NCBI RefSeq assembly: GCF_013205025.1
Contig: NZ_JABMLE010000003.1
Location: forward strand, 124,001 to 188,000
Length of the DNA: 64,000 nucleotides
Direction of reading: 5' to 3'
Origin: Rathayibacter sp. VKM Ac-2857
GTDB lineage: Bacteria > Actinomycetota > Actinomycetes > Actinomycetales > Microbacteriaceae
A model generated the notes under the pieces. That model made no database searches. It saw only the letters and a list, made by a program, of their open reading frames with translations, and was not told where the DNA came from. This document shows, piece after piece, positions 7,794 through 16,616 of the stretch; the stretch's first letter is position 1; every line of letters starts with the position of its first letter. The position numbers and the translations under genes are program-made.

Positions 7794-9521
7794 ATGACAG
7801 CAGCGAGCACGACCCCGCCGGACCCGGCGCAGGAGACGGCGGGCGATCCGCCGACGCCGGACCCGACCGCCTCAGGACCCGGCGCGTCCGAGACCGGCGC
7901 GTCCGGATCCGGCGCACCCGAGACCGGCGCCCCCGGCCCCGACGCCCCCTCCGAGAACCGCTTCCTCCTCTGGCTGCGCTCGCTCGACCTCGCGCGCCGG
8001 CCCGGCTGGGTCGGCGGAGTCTGCGCCGGCGTCGCCGACCGCCTCGGCATCGACCCGCTGATCGTCCGCGGCGTCTTCGTCGTGGTCGCCGTCCTCGGCG
8101 GCCCGGCCTTCCTCTTCTATGCGGCCGCCTGGCTGCTGCTGCCCGACGAGGACGGCGTGCTGCCGGTCGAGGAGCTGCTCCGCGGTCGCCTGACCCGCGT
8201 GCACGCCGGCATCGGCGCCCTGGTGCTCGCCTCGATGCTGCCCGTCGCGCAGGGCTTCTGGTCGCTCGGCGGCGCCTACACGGGAGCTGCGCCCTGGGCG
8301 CCCGCCACCGGCCGCGCCCTCTGGACCGTCGTCGTCCTGGTGCTCACCGTGCTCTTCGTGGTCTGGATCGCCCGCCGGGCCGGCCGCGCCGAAAGGACGC
8401 CACCGCCGCCGTACGGCAGCCCGGAGGGACCCGGTGCCTCGACCGCCGGCTACCCCGCCCCCACCGGCGACCCGGCGAGCACCGCTCCCCTCCTCCCCCC
8501 GCAGCGCCCGACCGAGGCGCGGCCGAGCACCCCGGAGGACCTCGCGCGGTGGCGCGAGCGCCAGGAGGAGTGGAAGGCCGAGCGGGAGGCGTTCCGCGCC
8601 CAGGAGAGCGCGACCGCCCGCGAGACCGCACGAGCCCGCGCCGAGGAGTCGAGACTCCGGGCCGCCGCGATCACCGCGGCCCGCCTCGAGCGCCGCCGGC
8701 TGCACCGCGAGGCGAACCCGCGGCTGCGGAGGAGCGTCACTCTGCTGGTGCTCGGCCTGGCGGCCGTCGCCGGCGCGATCGCGTCGCTCACCGTCTCCGG
8801 CTCGACCGCGACGGTCGTGGGCTTCAGCGTCGCGACCCTGGTGCTCGGGCTCGCGATCGTGGCGGCCGGGCTGCTCCGCCGGCGCGCGATCCTCCTGATC
8901 GCGGTCTCGGTGATCACGGTGCTGACGGCCTCGACGGCGTCGCTCGTCCCGCCGGAGCGCCAGCTGCTGCCCCTCCTCAGCTCCTACGGCGTCTCGAACG
9001 CGACGCCCGGCAGCTACGCGATGGTGGCGGGCGACCTGCAGATCACGATCGACCCGTCGCTGGGTGATCCGGGTGCGGTGATCGACGTCTGGCAGGGCGC
9101 CGGGAACATCACCGTCATGCCGATGGAGGGGGCGGCGGTCCGCCTCGAGGCGTCCACGGCGAACGGCTACTACTGGCTGACCACCGCCTTCGCCGACGGC
9201 GACGTGGGTTCCGACCCGGAGGACGTCGCGTACAGCCGCGACGGAGCCACCTGGACGCAGACCTTCGGCGACCCGGACGCCGAGCCGGTCGTCGTCCGGA
9301 TCGCGCAGGGCCGCGGCGGGGTCACCGTCTACGACCGGACCTCCGAGGACTCGACCAGCGGCGCCGCACTCGACCCGGACGGCACTGCGACCGCGGAGCC
9401 GACGTCGGAGGCGACCGCGACCGCGACCGACCTCCCCGCCCCGACGGACCCCACCACCACGACAGACCCCGGCGTCACGCCCGGAACCGAGAGCACGACC
9501 CCGACGGAGGCAGGACGATGA
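7794..9521 (+). CDS. PspC-domain membrane protein
   Basis: A 575-residue protein. A Pro/Ala/Gly-rich disordered N-terminus (1-55) precedes a PspC domain (ARRPGWVGGVCAGVADRLGIDPLIVRGVFVV..., about 70-130), two transmembrane helices, a charged and probably coiled-coil stretch rich in Arg/Glu/Ala (about 240-310), a cluster of about three membrane helices (about 315-390), an extracytoplasmic domain without recognised motifs, and a Thr-rich tail. ATG at 7794 is preceded by GGAGGAGGG. It is divergent from the PspC-kinase operon and overlaps the next gene by ATGA, so it is a candidate target and partner of the two-component system in envelope stress. Confidence 0.8.
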   Translation: MTAASTTPPDPAQETAGDPPTPDPTASGPGASETGASGSGAPETGAPGPDAPSENRFLLWLRSLDLARRPGWVGGVCAGVADRLGIDPLIVRGVFVVVAVLGGPAFLFYAAAWLLLPDEDGVLPVEELLRGRLTRVHAGIGALVLASMLPVAQGFWSLGGAYTGAAPWAPATGRALWTVVVLVLTVLFVVWIARRAGRAERTPPPPYGSPEGPGASTAGYPAPTGDPASTAPLLPPQRPTEARPSTPEDLARWRERQEEWKAEREAFRAQESATARETARARAEESRLRAAAITAARLERRRLHREANPRLRRSVTLLVLGLAAVAGAIASLTVSGSTATVVGFSVATLVLGLAIVAAGLLRRRAILLIAVSVITVLTASTASLVPPERQLLPLLSSYGVSNATPGSYAMVAGDLQITIDPSLGDPGAVIDVWQGAGNITVMPMEGAAVRLEASTANGYYWLTTAFADGDVGSDPEDVAYSRDGATWTQTFGDPDAEPVVVRIAQGRGGVTVYDRTSEDSTSGAALDPDGTATAEPTSEATATATDLPAPTDPTTTTDPGVTPGTESTTPTEAGR

Positions 9522-9790
9522 CCGCGCAGAGCACCACCGCCACGCAGACCAGCACCGCCACCGAGACCGCAAAGCGGCCCAGGATCCGCGCCGGCGCGAT
9601 CGTCTGGGGGCTGGTCCAGGCCGTCGTCGCGGTCCTCCTGCTCCTCCTCGCCGCCGACGCCGGTCTGCGCAGCGCCGTCGTCGACTGGGCGCTCTCGCTC
9701 GGTCCGGCCGGCGCCGCCGCGATCGCGATCGCCGCGCTCGGCACGATCGCCCTCCTGATCGGCCTCGTCCGGGTCCTCGACCGGCGCTGA
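9518..9790 (+). CDS. Small two-helix membrane protein
   Basis: A 90-residue protein with a Thr-rich cytoplasmic start (MTAQSTTATQTSTATET) and two predicted transmembrane helices (about 30-50 and 62-85), ending in RVLDRR. It overlaps the upstream PspC gene by four bases (ATGA), so the two are probably made together. I do not recognise the family; a structural partner of the PspC protein is the simplest reading. Confidence 0.75.
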   Translation: MTAQSTTATQTSTATETAKRPRIRAGAIVWGLVQAVVAVLLLLLAADAGLRSAVVDWALSLGPAGAAAIAIAALGTIALLIGLVRVLDRR

Positions 9791-10362
9791 CGCGCGGCAG
9801 GGCAGGGAGGCGACCGACGTCCGTGGGGTGACGGGTCTCCTACGAAAGATCACCTAGTCCGTATGGGAAACCCATGCTGATCGAGTAGCCCGCGGAGCGG
9901 GCGTATCGAGATCCACGAGCGTCAGAAGGACGAGTCTGCAGACCCGCCCTTGCTGGTGACGGTGGGTCTCGATACGCCCCTGCGGGGCTACTCGACCAAC
10001 ATGACGCGGCGCAGCCGCGTCCTTTCCCTCACCACCGAGACGCGAAGCGGCTTCGCCGCTCGATACGCCCCTGCGGGGCTGCTCGACCAGCATGCAGAGA
10101 CGCCCCTGCGGGACTACTCGACCAGCATGCAGAGACGCCGGGGCTGCTCGACCGGCATGCAGGCGGGCGTCTCCTCCCAGGAGATCGGGCCCGGAGCGGC
10201 GCACCCGTGCACCCGCAACCCCCTAGGCCGAGGCCGGACTCGAGCGCAGACTCGCAGTCCGGCCTCCGCTGCGTGCCCGGGCTCCGGCCCGCCCGCGGAC
10301 AGGCGCTCCCCCTCCCCCGAATCGAGACCGCCGATGCCCCACGCCGCCCGCAGGACGCTCCG
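9791..10362. repeat. Palindromic repeat cluster B, including an inverted composite element and a tandem degenerate array
   Basis: No convincing gene lies here. A composite element runs 9873-10003: minus-form copy 9873-9914, conserved spacer, plus-form copy 9965-10003. Its half-element order is the reverse complement of the composites near 5.6, 34.2 and 43.6 kb. Further plus-form copies at 10059-10094, 10099-10129 and 10133-10159 form a decaying array with a period of about 36 bp. From 10161 to 10362 I see only the leader of the antiporter gene. Confidence 0.85.
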
Positions 10363-12084
10363 ATGGAGCTGAGCATCGCCGCCGTCATCGGCGTAGCGGT
10401 CCTCGTGGCCGTCGCCGCGTTCGCCCGCCGCCTCGGGGTCGCCGCCCCCATCGCGCTGGTGCTCGCCGGCGTCGGGCTGTCCTTCCTCCCCGGGGTCCCC
10501 GAGGTCGTCGTGCCGCACGAGTGGGTGCTCGACGGCGTGCTGCCGCCGCTGCTCTACGCCGCGGCGATCAGCGTGCCGTTCGTCGACTTCCGCCGGAACA
10601 TCGCCACGATCAGCGGCCTCTCGGTCGTGCTCGTGCTGATCTCGGCCGCCGGGATCGGCGCGCTGCTGTTCGTCCTGCTGCCCGAGCTGGGCCTGCCGCT
10701 CGCGATCGCGGTCGGCGCGATCATCAGCCCGCCCGACGCGGTGGCCGCCACGAGCGTCGGGCGGCGCCTCGGCCTGCCGCCGAGGCTGCTGACCCTGCTC
10801 GAGGGCGAGGGGCTGATCAACGACGCGACGGCCCTGGTGCTGCTGCGCTCGGCCCTCGCCGCCGCGGCCGGCACCCTCGCGACGCCGTGGGCGGCGGCCG
10901 GCGACTTCCTCTACGCCGTGGTGGTGGCCGTGATCGTCGGCCTGGTCGCGAGCATCGTCACCGTCTTCGTCCGCTCGCGCCTGGAGGACCCGGTGCTCAA
11001 CACCGTCGTCTCCTTCGTCGTGCCGTTCGTCGCCTTCATCCCGGCCGAGAGCCTCGGCGCCTCGGGCGTGCTCGCGGTCGTCGTCGCCGGCCTGCACACC
11101 GGGCACGCCTCCTCGCGCGCCTTCACCGCGCAGTCGCGGGTGAACGACCGCATCAACTGGCGCACCGTGCAGTTCCTGCTCGAGAACGGCGTCTTCCTGC
11201 TGATCGGGCTCGAGATCCGCAGCCTGATCCAGGACGCCGACAGCGCCGCCCTGACCATCCCGGCCGCGGTCGGCATCGGGCTCGTCGCCACCGCTGGGCT
11301 GATCGTGGTGCGCTTCGCCTGGGTGGGGCCGGTGCTGCTCGGCGAGCGCTGGCAGACGCGCCGGGCCGAGCGGCGGGCGCGCGAGCAGAAGGAGCTGCTC
11401 GAGTCGACGGACGGCGTGCGGCTGCCGCGCGAGGAGCTCGGCCGGGCCAGGCGCCGCTACCAGCTGCGCCGCTCCGACTACCGCCACTTCAGCAGTAACG
11501 GCCTGGGCTGGCGAGGCGGCCTGGTGCTGGGCTGGTCGGGCATGCGCGGCGTGGTCACCCTCGCCGCCGCGCAGTCGCTGCCGGAGGACATCCCCTACCG
11601 CCCGCAGCTGGTGCTGATCGCCTTCACGGTGGCGGTGTCGACGCTGCTGATCCAGGGCAGCACCTTGCCGCTGCTGATCCGCGCCACCGGGATCCGCGGG
11701 GTCGACGTGCCGGAGGACCAGCGCGAGCTCGCGGGCCTGCTCGACGAGATCACCGAGAAAGGGCTCTCGATCCTCGAGACGCCCGGCGAGGTGGTCGAGG
11801 GCGTCGACGAGGTCGATCCCGATGTGCTCGAGCGCGTGCGCCAGACCTCGTTCCTCCGCTCGGAGGCGGCCTGGGAGCGGGCGCGCGGCTCCCGGCGCGA
11901 CGCGGCCGACACCCCGCACCGCCTCTACCGGGCGCTGCGGCTCGCGGTCGTCTCGGCCGAGCGCGAGGCCCTGCTCGACGCGCGGTCGCGGCGGGCGTAC
12001 CCGCAGCGGATCCTCGGCCAGGCGCAGGCGCTGCTCGACCTCGAGGAGACCCGGCTGCGGCTGCGGCGCGGCTCGACCTCATAG
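10363..12084 (+). CDS. CPA1-family Na+/H+ (cation/proton) antiporter
   Basis: A 573-residue integral membrane exchanger. About a dozen transmembrane segments run from residue 4 to about 460. The family motifs IISPPDAVAATSVGRRL (about 118-134) and EGEGLINDATALVLLRSAL (about 145-163) hold the aspartates of the ion-binding core. An unusually charged cytoplasmic loop (ERWQTRRAERRAREQKE..., about 325-380) separates two late helices, and a hydrophilic C-terminal domain of about 110 residues follows, with RR/DE-rich helices. The start at 10363 has AGGA upstream and the hydrophobic N-terminus begins at once. Role: pH and sodium homeostasis. No regulatory partner is adjacent. Confidence 0.92.
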   Translation: MELSIAAVIGVAVLVAVAAFARRLGVAAPIALVLAGVGLSFLPGVPEVVVPHEWVLDGVLPPLLYAAAISVPFVDFRRNIATISGLSVVLVLISAAGIGALLFVLLPELGLPLAIAVGAIISPPDAVAATSVGRRLGLPPRLLTLLEGEGLINDATALVLLRSALAAAAGTLATPWAAAGDFLYAVVVAVIVGLVASIVTVFVRSRLEDPVLNTVVSFVVPFVAFIPAESLGASGVLAVVVAGLHTGHASSRAFTAQSRVNDRINWRTVQFLLENGVFLLIGLEIRSLIQDADSAALTIPAAVGIGLVATAGLIVVRFAWVGPVLLGERWQTRRAERRAREQKELLESTDGVRLPREELGRARRRYQLRRSDYRHFSSNGLGWRGGLVLGWSGMRGVVTLAAAQSLPEDIPYRPQLVLIAFTVAVSTLLIQGSTLPLLIRATGIRGVDVPEDQRELAGLLDEITEKGLSILETPGEVVEGVDEVDPDVLERVRQTSFLRSEAAWERARGSRRDAADTPHRLYRALRLAVVSAEREALLDARSRRAYPQRILGQAQALLDLEETRLRLRRGSTS

Positions 12085-12342
12085 GCGCGGAGACGAGGGC
12101 CGTCCGCGCGCTCCCACTCCGCGTGCCCCCCTGGCCACCGATGCGATTCGACGCTCGTCCACGCCACCGACTGCGAGCGGAAGCACCCCCGTCCGGGGGA
12201 CAGGCGGGCCCCCCTGTCGGGGTACTCGGCCTTCTCGGCCCGGAGGAGAGCCGAGGAGCCCGCGGGTCTGTCAAGATCGGACTGCTCTCGCGCATCGCCA
12301 GGGTCCGCCGCGCGGACTCACGACTCGACAGGATCGGCACCA

Positions 12343-13674
12343 GTGGGAATTCGCGAATACGGACGCCTCCTCCGCCGGGGCTGGCTCATCATCTCGGTCT
12401 GCGTCGCCCTCGGGCTCGCCATCGCGTCCGCGGCGACGGTCGCCTCCGACGCCGAGTACCGCGCGCAGACGACCGTGTTCGTCTCGGTCGCGACCGTCAC
12501 CAACCAGTCGAGCGCCGAGGTCGGCGCGTCCTTCACGAGCGCGGAGGCGCGCGTCGCCTCCTACGTCGCCCTCGTCGACTCGAGCTCGGTGCTGCAGCCC
12601 GTGATCGACCGGCTCCAGCTCGACCTCTCGGTCGGCGACCTCGCCGACGAGGTCACCGCCGCCGCCCTGCCCGGAACGGTCATCATGAGCATCGACGTCG
12701 TCGACGACGAGGCCCAGCGCGCGGCCGACATCGCCGACGCGGTCGCGCAGAGCCTCAGCGCCTACGTCGCCCAGATCGAGGCGCCGGCCGACGGCGGTCC
12801 GAGCCGCGTCGACGTGAAGGTCCTCGAGTCGGCCGTGGCGCCCAGCTCGCCGCTCAGCCCCGACCTGCTGGTCTACCTGATCCTGGGCGGCGCCACCGGA
12901 CTGATCGTGGGCGTCGGCATCGTCGTCCTGCGCTCGCTCGGCGACGGGAGGATCCGCTCGGCGAAGGACGTCGCGAGCGGCACCTCGCTGCCGGTGCTCG
13001 AGTCGATCCCGTACGACGCCGCGATCCGCCGGACGCCGCTGGTCGTGGACGGCCGCAGCGCCGTCGCCGAGTCGTTCCGGATGCTGCGCACCACCATCCT
13101 CTTCGGCTCCGGCGCCCGCGAGCGCACCCTGCTCGTGACGTCGGCGCGGGACGGCGACGGCAAGAGCACCGTCGTGGCCAACCTCGCCGCCTCGATCGCC
13201 CAGGTCGGCCGGACCGTCGTCGTCATCGACGCCGATCTGCGCGCCCCCGCCCAGGCCGGCCTCTTCGGCATCCCCGACGGCGGCCCCACCCTCGGCGAGC
13301 TGCTGCGCTCGGGCAGCCTCCCCGTCGACGCCGAGCTGTCGGTGAGCGCCGGCGGCGTGACCGTCCTCCCCGCGGGCACCGCCACCGCGAACCCCAGCGA
13401 CCTGCTCGGCACGCCGACGATGGAGCGCGTCGTCCGCTACCTCTCCCGCCACTTCGACCACGTCGTCATCGACGCCCCCGCGATCCTCACCGCGACCGAC
13501 GCCGTGCTCCTCAGCACCCTCGTGGGCACGACGGTGCTGGTGGCGGGAGCCGGTGTGTCGTCCTCGGCCGACCTCGCCTCGGCCGCCGACCGCCTACGCG
13601 ATGTGGGTGGCGACGTGCTCGGTGCCGTCGTCGCCCGCGCCCCCAGCGGCGCGCCGGTCGCGACGCCGGCCTGA
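12343..13674 (+). CDS. Wzz/BY-kinase-like exopolysaccharide chain-length protein
   Basis: A 443-residue polysaccharide co-polymerase fused to a tyrosine-autokinase-type ATPase. Transmembrane helices lie at about 14-36 and 175-197, with an extracytoplasmic Wzz domain between. The ATPase has Walker A SARDGDGKST (about 268-277), Walker A' VVVIDADLR and Walker B HVVIDAPA. The C-terminus ends SGAPVATPA and has no tyrosine cluster, so autophosphorylation of the usual type is doubtful. GTG start with AGGA nine bases upstream. It converges on, and overlaps by 81 bp, the polymerase gene. Role: control of exopolysaccharide length and export with the flippase and polymerase opposite. Confidence 0.88.
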   Translation: MGIREYGRLLRRGWLIISVCVALGLAIASAATVASDAEYRAQTTVFVSVATVTNQSSAEVGASFTSAEARVASYVALVDSSSVLQPVIDRLQLDLSVGDLADEVTAAALPGTVIMSIDVVDDEAQRAADIADAVAQSLSAYVAQIEAPADGGPSRVDVKVLESAVAPSSPLSPDLLVYLILGGATGLIVGVGIVVLRSLGDGRIRSAKDVASGTSLPVLESIPYDAAIRRTPLVVDGRSAVAESFRMLRTTILFGSGARERTLLVTSARDGDGKSTVVANLAASIAQVGRTVVVIDADLRAPAQAGLFGIPDGGPTLGELLRSGSLPVDAELSVSAGGVTVLPAGTATANPSDLLGTPTMERVVRYLSRHFDHVVIDAPAILTATDAVLLSTLVGTTVLVAGAGVSSSADLASAADRLRDVGGDVLGAVVARAPSGAPVATPA

Positions 13675-15345
13675 GCCCGGCCCGCCCGTCGTCCGCGTCC
13701 CGCGGCGGCCGGCGACGGCGTCCGGAGCCGGAGTCGCGACGGGTGCTCCCGAGGCGCGGCGGCCGCTGCCGACCGCCCCGTCCGCGGCCCTGCGGCCGTG
13801 CGGAGCTCCGGAGTCGCCGTCCGCGCCGTCGACGGCCGGACCCGAGGCGGCGGACCGGCCCGCCGAGCGCGAGGGCGCCCCTGCGGCCGCAGCCTCCGCG
13901 GGCCCGGCATGCGCACCGAGGGGCGCGCCCTCGACGCGCTCGCCCTCCGCGGCAGGATCGGCGGGCCCGCCGCCGGACTGCGCCGCGCCGGCCGGACGCT
14001 CCCCCGCGCCGGCGCCCCGCACAGCGACGAGCCCCATGCCGCAGACGATCCAGAGCGTGTACGCCACCGGCCCCTCCTGCAGCGTGGGCAGCACCGTGTA
14101 GCTGACCAGCGTGCCCGCCACCGCGGCCGTCACCAGGAAGCCGTCGAGGGTGCGGGCGCGCAGCCCGCTGACGAACAGGTAGACCAGCAGCGCCGCGAAC
14201 AGCAGCATCACCAGGATCCCCGACTCGATCGCGAGCACGAGGAAGAAGCTCTCGACCAGCACCGCATCCGTCGAGTACAGCTGCGCCCGCGGGCCCACCT
14301 TGCCCAGGCCGAAGCCGAACGGATGCGACACCAGGAACGGCAGATTCTCGATGAGGCTGTCGCTGTGCCCGATCAGCGACGGGTCGGCGACGTGCGAGAT
14401 GACCTTGTCGATGTAGAGGTAGAGCGTGACTCCGCCGATCGCCGCGGCGGTCGAGACGGTGAGCATCGCCCAGACGAGCATCGGCCGGCTCCGGAACAGC
14501 GCCCACGCGACGAGCACGACCGCCAGGATCGCGAGCCCGATGTAGCCGCTGCGCGACTGGGTCAGGTAGATCGCGACGAGCGGCAGGAGGGTGAGCGCGC
14601 CCTTCAGCCAGATCGGCCAGCGCGGCCGCGTCCAGAGCACCGCGAGCGCGATCGTGGTCGCGACGGCGCTCTCGTTCGGCGCGCTGTACGGGCTGAAGCC
14701 CCGGGGCACGATGCTGCCGGCGACGAAGAGGGAGGAGGGGAACGGCGCGTCGGGAGCGAGCGGGAAGACGCCGAGGGTGAACAGCCAGTCGAGCCCCTGG
14801 TTCCAGGTGAGGATCGTCGTGATCGAGGCGGCCTGCGAGACGACGACGAAGGCGGTGGCGACGATCGCGAGGTGGCGCCGCTCGAGCACCGCTGGCGTGA
14901 CGATCAGCGCCAGGAACGGCAGGAAGTCGTTGCGCCAGCCGTACGCGGCCTGGATCGGGTTCGGCGTCCAGACCGCCGACACCGCGCCGAGCGCGACGAT
15001 CATCAGCACCAGGACCACGACCGGCACCGGCACGCGCCGGATCCGCCCGGTGACCACGACGAGGATGAAGAGACCGAGGATCACCGCGTCCTTGATCGCG
15101 CCGAACGCCGTCGCCACGACGCCGTCCAGGAAGGCGGAGGTGACGCCGTTGGCGGGCAGCACGGCCACCAGCAGGAGGATCCCGAGCCAGGGCAGGTCGA
15201 GTCCCTGGCCGTCGCTGCGGCCGAGGAGGCGCCGGAGCACACCGGGCACCGCCTGGCGCCGCGCGCTCGACGCGACGGCGGCCGACGGCCCCGCGCTCGG
15301 CCGCGGCGCGCCCGCGCGACGCGACGCCGGCGCGCTCCGGGTCAC
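13594..15345 (-). CDS. O-antigen ligase/polymerase-like membrane protein (Wzy-type) with long disordered tail
   Basis: A 583-residue protein with about ten to twelve transmembrane helices between residues 50 and 440. The large extracytoplasmic loop includes FSPYSAPNESAVATTIALAV and QSRSGYIGLAI, and HPFGFGLGKVG resembles the O-antigen ligase/polymerase signature. The last 140 residues are Gly/Ala/Arg-rich and probably disordered. The gene starts with GTG overlapping the flippase stop (GTGA). Its 3' end overlaps the convergent chain-length gene (13594-13674), and both proteins contain the peptide SGAPVATPA there. Role: polymerisation of exopolysaccharide repeat units. Ligase versus polymerase cannot be decided from sequence. 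Confidence 0.82.
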   Translation of the reverse strand: MTRSAPASRRAGAPRPSAGPSAAVASSARRQAVPGVLRRLLGRSDGQGLDLPWLGILLLVAVLPANGVTSAFLDGVVATAFGAIKDAVILGLFILVVVTGRIRRVPVPVVVLVLMIVALGAVSAVWTPNPIQAAYGWRNDFLPFLALIVTPAVLERRHLAIVATAFVVVSQAASITTILTWNQGLDWLFTLGVFPLAPDAPFPSSLFVAGSIVPRGFSPYSAPNESAVATTIALAVLWTRPRWPIWLKGALTLLPLVAIYLTQSRSGYIGLAILAVVLVAWALFRSRPMLVWAMLTVSTAAAIGGVTLYLYIDKVISHVADPSLIGHSDSLIENLPFLVSHPFGFGLGKVGPRAQLYSTDAVLVESFFLVLAIESGILVMLLFAALLVYLFVSGLRARTLDGFLVTAAVAGTLVSYTVLPTLQEGPVAYTLWIVCGMGLVAVRGAGAGERPAGAAQSGGGPADPAAEGERVEGAPLGAHAGPAEAAAAGAPSRSAGRSAASGPAVDGADGDSGAPHGRRAADGAVGSGRRASGAPVATPAPDAVAGRRGTRTTGGPGSGRRRDRRAAGGAGDDGTEHVATHIA

Positions 15346-16616
15346 GCCGCCCCGCCCCTGGTGGTCAGCCGACGGACGACGAGCGGGACGTCGGAGGGCC
15401 GGGGCACGATCGTGCGAGCCGGCGGGCGGATCGCCAGGAGCATCACGATCAGCGCCATCAGGATCCCGCTCGCGTTCGCGATCGCGGCGGCGACCGCTCC
15501 GTTCGCCGGCCCGAAGGTGAGCAGCAGCACCAGGCAGGTGATCAGGCCCGCTCCCTGCGCCAGCGTCAGTCGGAGCCCGCTGTTGCGCGCCGACAGCACC
15601 TCGCCGGCGCTGACGGTTACCACCACGAAGATCGAGCCGACGATCGCGAACATCACCGCGGGCAGCGCCTCCTCGAAGGCGGAGCCGAACAGGAACGGCA
15701 CTCCCCAGGGCGAGATCACGGCGAGGAACACGGCGGAGGCGAGGCCGACGACGAACGCCGAGCGCAGCGCGTCGCCGGTCGCGGTGATGCGCGCGCGCCC
15801 CTCCGTCCGGGTGATGTCGGAGAAGACCGGCGCCGCGACCGCGTGCGCGAGGAAGACCGGCAGCGTGCCGATCGTGACGGCGACCGAGTAGAGCCCCGCC
15901 TGGTGCGCGCCGATCAGGGGCAGCATGATCACCTGGTCGAGCCGCTGGTACGCGGCGTCGGACGCCTGCGCCCCGTAGAAGGTCGCGCTGCCGCGCAGGA
16001 GCGGCCGCCACGGTGCGGGCCGGGAGCCGCGGGTGCGGTTGAGCAGCGAGCCGATGACGGCCGTCATCAGCGACCCGGCGAAGTTCGCCCAGATCACCCC
16101 GGCGACGGTGATGGAGTCGAGGAGGAAGAGCAGCAGGATCCCGCCGACGTAGACCACCGGCTGGGTCGCCTGCAGCAGCGCCACCGCGCCGAAGCGGCGC
16201 TGCGCCCCCACCACGCCGATGTCGACCATCCAGCTCACCATCAGGGGCGTGCCGGTGATCGCGACGAAGACCGCGACGGTCGCCGCCTCGTCGAGGGAGG
16301 AGAGAAAGGTGGAGGTGACCAGCCAGGCCACCAGCGCGGCCGGCACCGCGGTCAGCAGCGCGAGGCGCCGTGCCGTGCGCACCGCACCCAGGTCGCCCGC
16401 GGCCAGCACGCGCCGGCGGATCTCGAGGGGCATGCCGAAGGCGAGGACGATCGGGATCAGGTACATCGCCGCGAGGGACGCGGCGGTCTCGCCGCGCCCG
16501 CTCGGGCCGAGCGACTGCGCGATGATCGGCGCGCTCACGAGTCCGAGCGCCGCGACCGAGAGCCGGCTCGCCAGCATCGCGATGGGCGAGTTGAGCAGTC
16601 GCAGCAGGCCGCTCAC
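15342..16616 (-). CDS. Polysaccharide flippase (Wzx/MurJ-like, MOP superfamily)
   Basis: A 424-residue protein with about 12 transmembrane segments. The N-terminus MSGLLRLLNSPIAMLASRLSVAALGLVSAPIIAQSLGPSGRGE-like pattern, with the helix-turn LGPSGRGE, is typical of lipopolysaccharide or capsule repeat-unit flippases of the MOP superfamily. It starts with GTG overlapping the upstream acyltransferase stop by four bases and is itself overlapped by the polymerase gene, so four genes form one tightly coupled operon. Role: export of lipid-linked repeat units across the membrane. Confidence 0.87.
   Translation of the reverse strand: MSGLLRLLNSPIAMLASRLSVAALGLVSAPIIAQSLGPSGRGETAASLAAMYLIPIVLAFGMPLEIRRRVLAAGDLGAVRTARRLALLTAVPAALVAWLVTSTFLSSLDEAATVAVFVAITGTPLMVSWMVDIGVVGAQRRFGAVALLQATQPVVYVGGILLLFLLDSITVAGVIWANFAGSLMTAVIGSLLNRTRGSRPAPWRPLLRGSATFYGAQASDAAYQRLDQVIMLPLIGAHQAGLYSVAVTIGTLPVFLAHAVAAPVFSDITRTEGRARITATGDALRSAFVVGLASAVFLAVISPWGVPFLFGSAFEEALPAVMFAIVGSIFVVVTVSAGEVLSARNSGLRLTLAQGAGLITCLVLLLTFGPANGAVAAAIANASGILMALIVMLLAIRPPARTIVPRPSDVPLVVRRLTTRGGAA

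Noticed and set aside
15346-16011. Upstream extension of the polymerase frame to position 16011
   Set aside because: The extra N-terminal part is out-of-frame translation of the flippase gene; the GTG at 15345 overlaps the flippase stop and begins the real membrane protein.
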